A stretch of 64,000 nucleotides of DNA, taken from NCBI RefSeq assembly GCF_001642575.1, contig NZ_LXNG01000021.1, forward strand, positions 24,270 through 88,269, given 5' to 3'. Source of the stretch: Xanthomonas floridensis (GTDB lineage: Bacteria; Pseudomonadota; Gammaproteobacteria; Xanthomonadales; Xanthomonadaceae). A program made the translations under genes and the position numbers. Position 1 is the stretch's first letter, and every line of letters begins with the position of its first letter. This document shows positions 26,354 through 34,103 of this stretch, piece after piece. The notes beneath the pieces are model-generated. The model had not been told where the DNA came from, made no database searches, and saw only the letters and a list, made by a program, of their open reading frames with translations.

Positions 26354-27964
26354 ATGAGCGTGATCACCAGCCAGCTGCAGGTCAGCAGCGACAGCTTTCA
26401 GGCCAATGCCGCGGCCATGCGCGCGGTGGTGGAGGATCTGCGCCGCACGCTGACGCAGGCCGCGCTCGGCGGCAGCGACGCCGCACGCGCCAAGCACACT
26501 GCGCGCGGCAAGTTGCTGGTGCGCGAGCGTATCGATGCGCTGCTCGATGCCGGCAGCGCCTTGCTGGAAATCGCGCCACTGGCCGCGCACGGCATGTACG
26601 ACGACCAGGTACCCTGCGCCGGCGTAGTGGCCGGCATTGGCCGCGTGTCCGGTGTGGAATGCGTGATCGTGGCCAACGATGCCACCGTCAAGGGCGGCAC
26701 CTATTACCCGATGACGGTGAAGAAACACCTGCGTGCGCAGGAGATTGCACAACAGAACCGGTTGCCGTGCATCTATCTGGTCGATTCCGGCGGCGCATTC
26801 CTGCCGTTGCAGGATGAAGTCTTCCCCGATCGCGACCACTTCGGGCGCATCTTCTACAACCAGGCAAACCTGTCGGCGCAGGGCATTCCGCAGATCGCCT
26901 GCGTCATGGGCTCGTGCACCGCTGGCGGTGCGTATGTGCCGGCAATGAGCGATGAAACGGTGATCGTGCGCGAACAGGGCACGATCTTTCTCGGCGGCCC
27001 GCCATTGGTCAAGGCCGCCACCGGCGAGGAAGTCAGCGCCGAGGAGCTGGGCGGTGCCGATGTGCACACACGCATCTCCGGAGTAGCCGATCACTTCGCC
27101 GACAACGATCTGCAGGCGCTGGCCCGGGTGCGCGCGATCATTGCCCAGCTCAACTGGCGCAAGCCGGCTGCCACGCTGGCGCTGCAGGCACCGCTACCGC
27201 CGCGGCATGCCGCCGACGAAGTGTATGGAGTGATTCCTGCCGACACGCGCAAACCCTTCGACGTGCGCGAGGTGATCGCCCGCATCGTCGACGACTCGCA
27301 GTTCGACGAATTCAAGCCACGCTACGGCAGCACCCTGGTCACCGGCTTTGCGCATCTGCACGGCTACCCGGTGGGCATCATCGCCAATAACGGCATCCTG
27401 TTTTCCGAGTCCGCGCTCAAGGGCGCGCACTTCATCGAGCTGTGCACGCAGCGCGGTATTCCGCTGGTGTTCCTGCAGAACATCACCGGCTTCATGGTCG
27501 GGCGCAAATACGAACATGGCGGCATCGCCAAGGACGGGGCCAAGCTGGTGATGGCGGTGGCCTGTGCCAAGGTGCCCAAGTTCACAGTGGTGATCGGCGG
27601 CTCGTTCGGTGCGGGCAACTACGGCATGTGCGGCCGCGCGTATTCGCCCAATTTCCTGTGGATGTGGCCGAACGCCCGCATCGGCGTGATGGGCGGCGAA
27701 CAGGCCGCCAGCGTATTGGCCACGGTGCGCCGCGATGGCATCGAAGCCAAGGGCGGCACGTGGTCGGGCGACGACGAAGACGCCTTCAAGGCGCCGATCC
27801 GCGCGCAGTTCGAGCAGCAGGGACATCCGTACTACGCCAGTGCACGGCTGTGGGACGACGGCATCATCGACCCAGCCGATACCCGCCGCGTGTTGGGGCT
27901 GGGCCTGTCGGCTGCGTTGAATGCGCCGATCGAGCCCACGCGGTTTGGCGTGTTCCGGATGTGA
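26354..27964 (+). CDS. mccB: Methylcrotonyl-CoA carboxylase, carboxyltransferase subunit
   Basis: A 536-aa acyl-CoA carboxyltransferase beta subunit that moves CO2 from biotin to 3-methylcrotonyl-CoA. Both crotonase-fold halves are visible: [19 protein letters not shown] and [19 protein letters not shown] in the first, and [18 protein letters not shown] and [17 protein letters not shown] in the second. The [12 protein letters not shown] segment fits the MCC rather than the propionyl-CoA type. It follows ivd by 10 bases, so the two are cotranscribed. Downstream of it a 230-base gap replaces the usual hydratase gene. Confidence 0.95.
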   Translation: MSVITSQLQVSSDSFQANAAAMRAVVEDLRRTLTQAALGGSDAARAKHTARGKLLVRERIDALLDAGSALLEIAPLAAHGMYDDQVPCAGVVAGIGRVSGVECVIVANDATVKGGTYYPMTVKKHLRAQEIAQQNRLPCIYLVDSGGAFLPLQDEVFPDRDHFGRIFYNQANLSAQGIPQIACVMGSCTAGGAYVPAMSDETVIVREQGTIFLGGPPLVKAATGEEVSAEELGGADVHTRISGVADHFADNDLQALARVRAIIAQLNWRKPAATLALQAPLPPRHAADEVYGVIPADTRKPFDVREVIARIVDDSQFDEFKPRYGSTLVTGFAHLHGYPVGIIANNGILFSESALKGAHFIELCTQRGIPLVFLQNITGFMVGRKYEHGGIAKDGAKLVMAVACAKVPKFTVVIGGSFGAGNYGMCGRAYSPNFLWMWPNARIGVMGGEQAASVLATVRRDGIEAKGGTWSGDDEDAFKAPIRAQFEQQGHPYYASARLWDDGIIDPADTRRVLGLGLSAALNAPIEPTRFGVFRM

Positions 27965-28196
27965 GCAGGACGCTGCGAAGCCGGGCACGGCGCACGCAGG
28001 CGCGTGATTCGATCTGCATCGTTGCATGGCCTCTGGCGCAGGTGCGCAGCTGTTCCGAGCCATTGCCAGCACATGCGATCAAGCTGGAGGCATGCCACAG
28101 CAACACCCGGCCCCTCACGCACAACCACCCACTTTCAATCGCACCACCTGAGTGCACGACCAACCGCCACGCCGGCGCTGTGCAGAGACCGAACCG

Positions 28197-30224
28197 ATGA
28201 CCCAGCAGCCTTCCATCGCCACCCCGCGCCAGCGGCCGTTCGACAAGATCCTGATCGCCAATCGTGGCGAGATCGCCTGCCGTGTCATCGCCACCTGCCG
28301 CCGGCTGGGCATTGCCACCGTGGCGGTGTACTCCGATGCCGACCGCAACGCGCGGCATGTGCGGCTGGCCGATGAGGCCATCCATCTCGGCGCCGCGCCG
28401 GCGCAACAGAGTTACCTGCGCAGCGAGGCGATCCTGGAGGCCGCACGCGCCAGCGGTGCGCAGGCGATCCATCCCGGCTATGGGTTTCTTTCGGAAAACG
28501 CCGGCTTCGCCGATGCCTGCGCCCAGGCAGGCATCGTCTTCATCGGCCCGCCGGCAACCGCGATCCACGCGATGGGCGACAAGAGCGCCGCCAAGGCGCT
28601 GATGCAGCGCGCCGGCGTGCCGTTGACGCCCGGCTACCACGGCGACGAACAGGCGCCGGATTTCCTGCGCGCCCAAGCCGATGCCATCGGCTATCCGGTG
28701 CTGATCAAGGCCAGCGCCGGCGGCGGAGGCAAGGGCATGCGCCGGGTGGATGCCAGCGCCGACTTCGCGCCGGCATTGGCCAGCTGCCAGCGCGAAGCGC
28801 AATCGGCGTTCGGCAATGCGCATGTGCTGGTGGAAAAATATGTCGAGCGTCCGCGTCACATCGAGATCCAGGTGTTTGGCGATACGCAGGGCGAGGTGGT
28901 GTATCTGTTCGAACGCGACTGCTCGGTGCAGCGCCGTCATCAAAAGGTTCTGGAAGAAGCACCCGCACCCGGCATGACACAGGAACGCCGCGCCGCGATG
29001 GGCAAGGCGGCGGTGGATGCCGCACGCGCGGTGGACTATGTCGGCGCAGGCACGGTGGAGTTCATCGCCGGCCCGGATGGCGATTTCTATTTCATGGAAA
29101 TGAACACCCGCCTGCAGGTGGAGCACCCGGTGACCGAGTTGATCACCGGCACCGATCTGGTGGAGTGGCAGTTGCGCGTGGCCGCCGGAGAGCCGGTGCC
29201 GCGCCGCCAGCATGAGCTTGAGATCAATGGGCATGCACTGGAAGCGCGGCTGTATGCCGAAGATGCCGACCGCGGTTTCCTGCCCTCCACCGGCACCTTG
29301 CGCCAGCTGCAGTTGCCGGCTACCGATGCGCATGTACGTCTGGATGCCGGCGTCGAACAGGGCGACACCATCAGTCCGTACTACGACCCGATGATTGCCA
29401 AGCTGATCGTCTGGGATGTCGATCGCCCCGCCGCGCTGGCCCGCATGCGCACTGCGCTGGCGCAGGTACACGCCGTCGGTGTCACCACCAACAGCGCCTT
29501 TCTTGCGCGGCTGATCGACACCGCATCGTTCGCATCCGCCGACCTGGATACCGGCTTGATCGAACGCGAGCAGGCGGCGCTGTTCCCGGCTACGGTGGCA
29601 CCGGATCAGGCCTGGTGGTGTCTCGCCGCCGTCCTGATCGCCGCTGCGCTACCCAAGCCCGCGGCCGATCCGGCCGATCCGTTTTCGCCCTGGCAGGCCG
29701 GCGATGGCTGGCGGGTCGGTGCGCATGCGGCGCATCGCGTGCAGCTGGAAGCCGCCGGCGAGCGCCGCGACCTCGGCGTCCGCCGGGACGGCGACGCTTG
29801 GCAGGTGACGCAGGCAGGCCATACCCACACGCTGCGCTACCACGCGCAGAACCAACACATCCGCGTGGAAGTGGATGGCCGGCAATGGCATGTGCAGGCA
29901 CTGCACGATGGCACCACGCTGACCTTGATCGGTACCACGCAGCGGGCAGTCTTCCATCACCACGACGCACTGATCGAGGCCGATCAGCCCGCGCACGACG
30001 CCGGCGGGCTGACGGCACCGATGCCCGGCCGCATCGTCTCGCTGGTGGCCCCTGTCGACCAGCCGGTCAGCCGCGGACAGGCACTGGTGGTGCTGGAAGC
30101 GATGAAGATGGAGCACACCTTGCACGCTCCCAGCGACGGCACGGTGCAGGCCTATCTGGTGGCCGAAGGCGATCTGGTCGCCGATGGCGCCTTGTTGGTG
30201 GAATTTGTGTCCGCGAAAGCGTAG
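28197..30224 (+). CDS. mccA: Methylcrotonyl-CoA carboxylase, biotin-carrying subunit
   Basis: A 675-aa biotin-dependent carboxylase alpha subunit. The biotin carboxylase domain starts at FDKILIANRGEIACRVI. The ATP-grasp loop is KASAGGGGKGMR and the active-site pair is EMNTRLQVEHPVTELITG. A linker BT domain follows, and the C-terminal biotinyl domain has the modified Lys637 in EAMKMEH. It works with mccB in leucine degradation. ATG 28197 is preferred over an upstream start at 28152 because relatives begin a few residues before the FDKILIANRG block. The enoyl hydratase and HMG-CoA lyase genes usually adjacent are not found here. Confidence 0.95.
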   Translation: MTQQPSIATPRQRPFDKILIANRGEIACRVIATCRRLGIATVAVYSDADRNARHVRLADEAIHLGAAPAQQSYLRSEAILEAARASGAQAIHPGYGFLSENAGFADACAQAGIVFIGPPATAIHAMGDKSAAKALMQRAGVPLTPGYHGDEQAPDFLRAQADAIGYPVLIKASAGGGGKGMRRVDASADFAPALASCQREAQSAFGNAHVLVEKYVERPRHIEIQVFGDTQGEVVYLFERDCSVQRRHQKVLEEAPAPGMTQERRAAMGKAAVDAARAVDYVGAGTVEFIAGPDGDFYFMEMNTRLQVEHPVTELITGTDLVEWQLRVAAGEPVPRRQHELEINGHALEARLYAEDADRGFLPSTGTLRQLQLPATDAHVRLDAGVEQGDTISPYYDPMIAKLIVWDVDRPAALARMRTALAQVHAVGVTTNSAFLARLIDTASFASADLDTGLIEREQAALFPATVAPDQAWWCLAAVLIAAALPKPAADPADPFSPWQAGDGWRVGAHAAHRVQLEAAGERRDLGVRRDGDAWQVTQAGHTHTLRYHAQNQHIRVEVDGRQWHVQALHDGTTLTLIGTTQRAVFHHHDALIEADQPAHDAGGLTAPMPGRIVSLVAPVDQPVSRGQALVVLEAMKMEHTLHAPSDGTVQAYLVAEGDLVADGALLVEFVSAKA

Positions 30225-30326
30225 CCCCGCCCGGCAGGGTGACCAACGGCACGTCCGCACGCGTTGGTACTGCACGTAGCGTGGCCGGATCGGCTGGATT
30301 GGCCGCGATTCCCACCGGAGGCTTTC

Positions 30327-32420
30327 ATGCAACGCCTGCTTCTCGTTTCCAGCATGCTGCTGGCCTTGTCCGCCTGCAGCGACAAGACCGCGCCGGCCGC
30401 CAGCACTGCGGCAACCGCCGCGCAGACGCCCACTGCCGCGCCCGCACCGGTCGCCGCACCGGCGCTGATCACCCGCGACGCGCTGTTCGGCAACCCGGAG
30501 CGCGCCAACGTGAGCATCAGCCCGGATGGCAAGTACCTCAGCTGGGTGGCGCCGCTGGACGGCGTGCTCAACGTCTGGGTCGCACCAGTGGATGCGCCGG
30601 ACCAGGCGCGCGCCATCACCAAGGACACCGCGCGCGGCATCCGCAACTATTTCTGGACCTATCACACCGACACCTTGGTGTACCTGCGCGACAATGGCGG
30701 CGACGAGGATTTCCATCTGTTCTCGGTCAACCTGAGCGATGGCAGCAGCAAGGATCTCACCCCGTTCCAGAAAACCAATGCCGAGGTGGCCGGGATCAGC
30801 GCGCACCATCCGGAATCGATCATGGTCGGCATGAACGACCGCGACGCCAAGTGGCACGACCTGTATCGCGTCGACCTGGCCACGGGTAAACGTACCCTGG
30901 TGCAGAAGAACACCGACAGCCTGGACAGCTACCTGCTCGATGGCGACTTCCGGCTGCGCTACGCGACCCGCGCCACCGACGATGCCGGCAGGGAGTTGCT
31001 GGTGCCGGATGGAAAGGTGTGGAAGAGCGTGGATCGCATTCCGTTCGAGGATGTCACCAACACCTCGCCGGAGGGACTGACCGACGACGGCAAGACGCTG
31101 TACATGCGCGATTCGCGTAACCGCGACACCTCCGCGTTGTATGCCATCGACACCGCCAGCAATGCACGCACGCTGCTGTTCGAGAACCCGAAAGCCGACG
31201 TCGGCGACACCTTGAGCGACCGCAAGACCGGGGTCGTACAGGCAGTGTCCACCGATTATCTGCGCGAAGAATGGAAGGCGCTGGATACCGGGATCGCTGC
31301 CGACCTGCAGAAACTCAAGTCGCTCGGGGCCGGCGATGCCGCTGTGGCCGCACGCACGCTCGATGACCGCACCTGGATCGTCGCTTACTCGGCCGCCGAA
31401 ACGCCAACGACGTATTACCGCTACGACCGCGCCGACGGCGGCAAGCTGAGCAAGCTGTTTTCCGCCCGCCCTGCACTCGAGGGCAAGCCGCTGGTGCCGA
31501 TGTGGCCGCAGGCGCTCACCGCGCGCGATGGCCTCACCCTGGTCAGCTATCTCACCCTGCCCGCCGAGGCGGACGCCAACCACGATGGCAAGGCCGACAA
31601 ACCGGTGCCGTTGGTGTTGTTCGTGCATGGCGGCCCGTGGGCGCGCGACAGCTATGGCTATGGCCCCTACGAGCAATGGCTGGCCAATCGCGGCTACGCG
31701 GTGCTGTCGGTGAATTTCCGCGGCTCCACCGGCTTCGGCAAGGCCTTCACCAACGCCGGTAACGGCGAGTGGGCCGGCAAGATGCACGACGACCTGCTCG
31801 ATGCGGTGCAGTGGGCGGTCAAGCAGGGCGTGACCAAACCCGACCAGGTCGCCATCATGGGCGGCAGCTACGGCGGCTACGCCACGTTGGTCGGCATGAC
31901 CTTCACCCCGGACAGCTTCAAGTGCGGCGTGGACATCGTCGGTCCGGCCAATCTCAACACCTTGCTCGGCACCGTGCCACCCTACTGGGCCAGCTTCTAC
32001 AAGCAGTTGACCAAGCGCATGGGCGACCCGGCCACCGCCGCCGGCAAGCAGTGGCTCACCGAGCGCTCGCCGCTCTCACACGTGGACAAGATCAGCAAAC
32101 CGCTGCTGATCGGCCAGGGCGCCAACGACCCACGCGTCAAGCAGGCCGAAAGCGACCAGATCGTCAACGCGATGAAAGCCAAGAACATCCCGGTGACCTA
32201 TGTGCTGTTCCCCGACGAAGGCCACGGCTTCCGCCGCCCGGAAAACAGCAAGGCCTTCAACGCGGTGACCGAAGCCTTCCTCGGCCAATGCCTGGGCGGC
32301 CGCGTGCAACCGATCGGCGCAGACCTCCAAGGCTCCAGCATCACCGTCCCGGAAGGCGCCGACAAGGTCATCGGCCTGAGCGATGCACTGAAGACGCATA
32401 CGCAGGCGATTCGGCAGTAG
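30327..32420 (+). CDS. S9 prolyl-oligopeptidase-family lipoprotein
   Basis: A 697-aa peptidase with a lipoprotein signal peptide (MQRLLLVSSMLLALSACS, lipobox LSAC with the lipidated Cys). A beta-propeller region covers residues ~45-420 and an alpha/beta hydrolase domain the rest. The catalytic Ser514 is in MGGSYGGYATLVGM, the acid in IGQGANDPRVKQAES and the His in DEGHGFRRPEN. It would cleave oligopeptides in the periplasm or at the outer membrane. GGAGGC lies before ATG 30327. It follows mccA by about 100 bases on the same strand but is probably unrelated to leucine catabolism. Confidence 0.92.
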   Translation: MQRLLLVSSMLLALSACSDKTAPAASTAATAAQTPTAAPAPVAAPALITRDALFGNPERANVSISPDGKYLSWVAPLDGVLNVWVAPVDAPDQARAITKDTARGIRNYFWTYHTDTLVYLRDNGGDEDFHLFSVNLSDGSSKDLTPFQKTNAEVAGISAHHPESIMVGMNDRDAKWHDLYRVDLATGKRTLVQKNTDSLDSYLLDGDFRLRYATRATDDAGRELLVPDGKVWKSVDRIPFEDVTNTSPEGLTDDGKTLYMRDSRNRDTSALYAIDTASNARTLLFENPKADVGDTLSDRKTGVVQAVSTDYLREEWKALDTGIAADLQKLKSLGAGDAAVAARTLDDRTWIVAYSAAETPTTYYRYDRADGGKLSKLFSARPALEGKPLVPMWPQALTARDGLTLVSYLTLPAEADANHDGKADKPVPLVLFVHGGPWARDSYGYGPYEQWLANRGYAVLSVNFRGSTGFGKAFTNAGNGEWAGKMHDDLLDAVQWAVKQGVTKPDQVAIMGGSYGGYATLVGMTFTPDSFKCGVDIVGPANLNTLLGTVPPYWASFYKQLTKRMGDPATAAGKQWLTERSPLSHVDKISKPLLIGQGANDPRVKQAESDQIVNAMKAKNIPVTYVLFPDEGHGFRRPENSKAFNAVTEAFLGQCLGGRVQPIGADLQGSSITVPEGADKVIGLSDALKTHTQAIRQ

Positions 32421-32458
32421 CCGTATCGGGACACCGCATAAGCATCATCGTCATGATG

Positions 32459-32481
32459 GCCGGCGGCATCCTGTCGCCGGC
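32459..32481. terminator. Hairpin between the S9 peptidase and the peptide-maturation locus
   Basis: GCCGGCG (32459-32465) pairs with CGCCGGC (32475-32481) around a 9-base loop in the gap between convergent genes. It has no clear T-run in either direction, so the call is tentative. Confidence 0.4.
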
Positions 32482-32528
32482 TCCCCGATGTCATTCATTG
32501 AATCGGCCTGTAGTCCGCCCGCGACCGG

Positions 32529-33689
32529 CTAATGGCAGGCCCACACTTCGTTGTTGGGGTCCAGCTCCATCGTCTGCATGACATCAGCGCGGATACCAAA
32601 TCCGCACACCGCCAGAACGCCCTCCATGATGGGCTCCAGCCCAAGCAAGGCTTCAACCTGCACCTCATTGATTGCGCAGGTGACGAACGCCCCCAGCCCT
32701 ACCTCCGTGGCCGCCATGTAAAGCGTCTGCGAGAAATGCCCTGCCTCCAGGTTGAGTGCGCGATATGCCTTGGCATGTACGCGATACTTCCAGAAGTTCC
32801 GGTAGTACCGAGGGCACAGTGCCACGATCACCTGTGCCCCGCAAAACCAGTCCTGTCCTGCAAGAATGGTGAGCGCCACGTCTTGCAGATTCGACGTTTC
32901 GACATGCAGTGGCTCCAGTGCGTGGTCGATCGGAAGATAGTGGTATACCCCATCGGTGATCCCGGATACCTTCCTGATGATCAGGTAAGCATCCAGTGGA
33001 TGCAGGCCTCCGCCTGATGGACTGGATCGCTTGAGAAAAACAGTCTCCGCATCTGCTTGCAACACCGCATTTGCGGCGAATACGCGCTCGATCACCTTTG
33101 AGAAGTCTGCAAATTCCATCTGCTGATCGGCGTCGAAGTTCCTGCAGGTCGTGCGCTGGCGCAATAGCTTGTCCAGGTGTCCATCGGCACCCCGCATCAG
33201 TGCGATCCGGTCAGGGCGACCGCGCGGTACTTGTTCGGGAGGTGGCGGGCCAAATACCTTCAACATCGCTGCGGCGGTATCGGCTCCCGCATCCTTGGCT
33301 GCTTGCGCGGAGTCCACGTTGTCCCATCGAGTAAAAGCGTGATACGTGGCTGCCAGTGGATGCCACTGGCTTTTCCGTTGTGTTTGGTCGCGATCGTGCG
33401 CGGCATTCGGGCTCGCGCCTTCTACAAGCAACAGGCCCTTATCCAACAACGACTGCACGACCGACGGCTCTCCAACCACGTCTTGTCGTTGCCACTGGCT
33501 CGGACTGCTGCGACCCAGCGAGAACATTTCATCGTCGGTGAGTACGCACTCCGCGCCCAGGTGCGGTGCAAGCGCAACCCATTCCCGGGTCCGGGAGGCG
33601 CCCGCCCCGCCCGCACACAGATCCAGCAGATCGATTCCTATTCGTTCCCTGGGTTCAACATAGACAACCGCACAACGCCTCACCAGCAT
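32529..33689 (-). CDS. SagB-type putative peptide-maturation dehydrogenase
   Basis: A 386-aa flavin nitroreductase-fold enzyme of the SagB/McbC group. The FMN/substrate motifs are LLRQRTTCRNFD near residue ~180, KRSSPSGGGLHPLDAYLI in the middle and MAATEVGLGAFVTCAINE near the end. I recall a Xanthomonas/Stenotrophomonas family described as 'putative peptide maturation dehydrogenase' with this architecture, always beside the small peptide gene found here. SagB enzymes normally oxidise azolines made by a YcaO protein, but no YcaO gene is in the window. The N-terminal ~150 residues are extra and not typical. Start: ATG 33689, divergent from the peptide gene. Confidence 0.8.
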   Translation of the reverse strand: MLVRRCAVVYVEPRERIGIDLLDLCAGGAGASRTREWVALAPHLGAECVLTDDEMFSLGRSSPSQWQRQDVVGEPSVVQSLLDKGLLLVEGASPNAAHDRDQTQRKSQWHPLAATYHAFTRWDNVDSAQAAKDAGADTAAAMLKVFGPPPPEQVPRGRPDRIALMRGADGHLDKLLRQRTTCRNFDADQQMEFADFSKVIERVFAANAVLQADAETVFLKRSSPSGGGLHPLDAYLIIRKVSGITDGVYHYLPIDHALEPLHVETSNLQDVALTILAGQDWFCGAQVIVALCPRYYRNFWKYRVHAKAYRALNLEAGHFSQTLYMAATEVGLGAFVTCAINEVQVEALLGLEPIMEGVLAVCGFGIRADVMQTMELDPNNEVWACH

Positions 33690-33706
33690 GGTCCAACGCT
33701 CTTATC

Positions 33707-33720
33707 GAAGATTGATCTTC
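33707..33720. promoter_or_regulatory. Perfect inverted repeat in the peptide/dehydrogenase divergent promoter
   Basis: GAAGAT-TG-ATCTTC sits in the 70-base gap between the two divergent start codons, with another GAAGAT 24 bases downstream. It is a good candidate site for a shared regulator. No regulator gene of an obvious type is adjacent. Confidence 0.45.
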
Positions 33721-33759
33721 TAACGGTCTGGAATTAGATTTCTTGAAGATTTCCCACCA

Positions 33760-34080
33760 GTGACCAGCATGAACGAAAACGACGAACGCCCAACTCCCCT
33801 GCAACCGGAAGCAGCCCACGCGCTACTGGACCTTCTGGCAACCGACGATGCCTTCCGGGAGCTGTTCAAGACCGACACCAAGGCAGCGTTGCTGCAGGTC
33901 GGCTATCCCTCCGAAGATGTCGAGCTGATGGCTTCCCGGCTCAAGGTCGAGACGCTGGCCGACAAGGCCACCATCGCGCAGGCACGCGATGACATCCAGG
34001 CCAGCCTAACTTCAGCGGCCAACATGCAGCCCATCCGCTTGAACGTGCCGTCGGGTTCTTCGCCACAGCTGAAGAAGTAA
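33760..34080 (+). CDS. NHLP-like RiPP precursor (putative modified peptide)
   Basis: A 106-aa small protein resembling nitrile-hydratase-type leader peptides: LQPEAAHALLDLLATDDAFRELF then a turn and AALLQVGYPSEDVELM form the helical leader. The tail after about residue 88 (NMQPIRLNVPSGSSPQLKK) would be the core. There is no cysteine; the only heteroatom-bearing candidates in the tail are Ser and Thr. It matches my memory of a Xanthomonas family called 'putative modified peptide' that co-occurs with the dehydrogenase at 32529 and the cyclase at 34104. The start is either GTG 33760, with TTGAAGA upstream, or ATG 33769; the choice is uncertain. Confidence 0.75.
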   Translation: MTSMNENDERPTPLQPEAAHALLDLLATDDAFRELFKTDTKAALLQVGYPSEDVELMASRLKVETLADKATIAQARDDIQASLTSAANMQPIRLNVPSGSSPQLKK

Positions 34081-34103
34081 GGTTGCGACGGCAGGTAGCG
34101 ACG

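Noticed and set aside
29649..31787. A 712-codon minus-strand frame opposite mccA and the S9 peptidase
   Set aside because: Spans two unrelated genes and an intergenic gap in antisense, with no ribosome site or recognisable motif.
33707..33720. CRP/Clp binding site upstream of the peptide gene
   Set aside because: The palindrome does not fit TGTGA-N6-TCACA, so I list it only as an unassigned inverted repeat.
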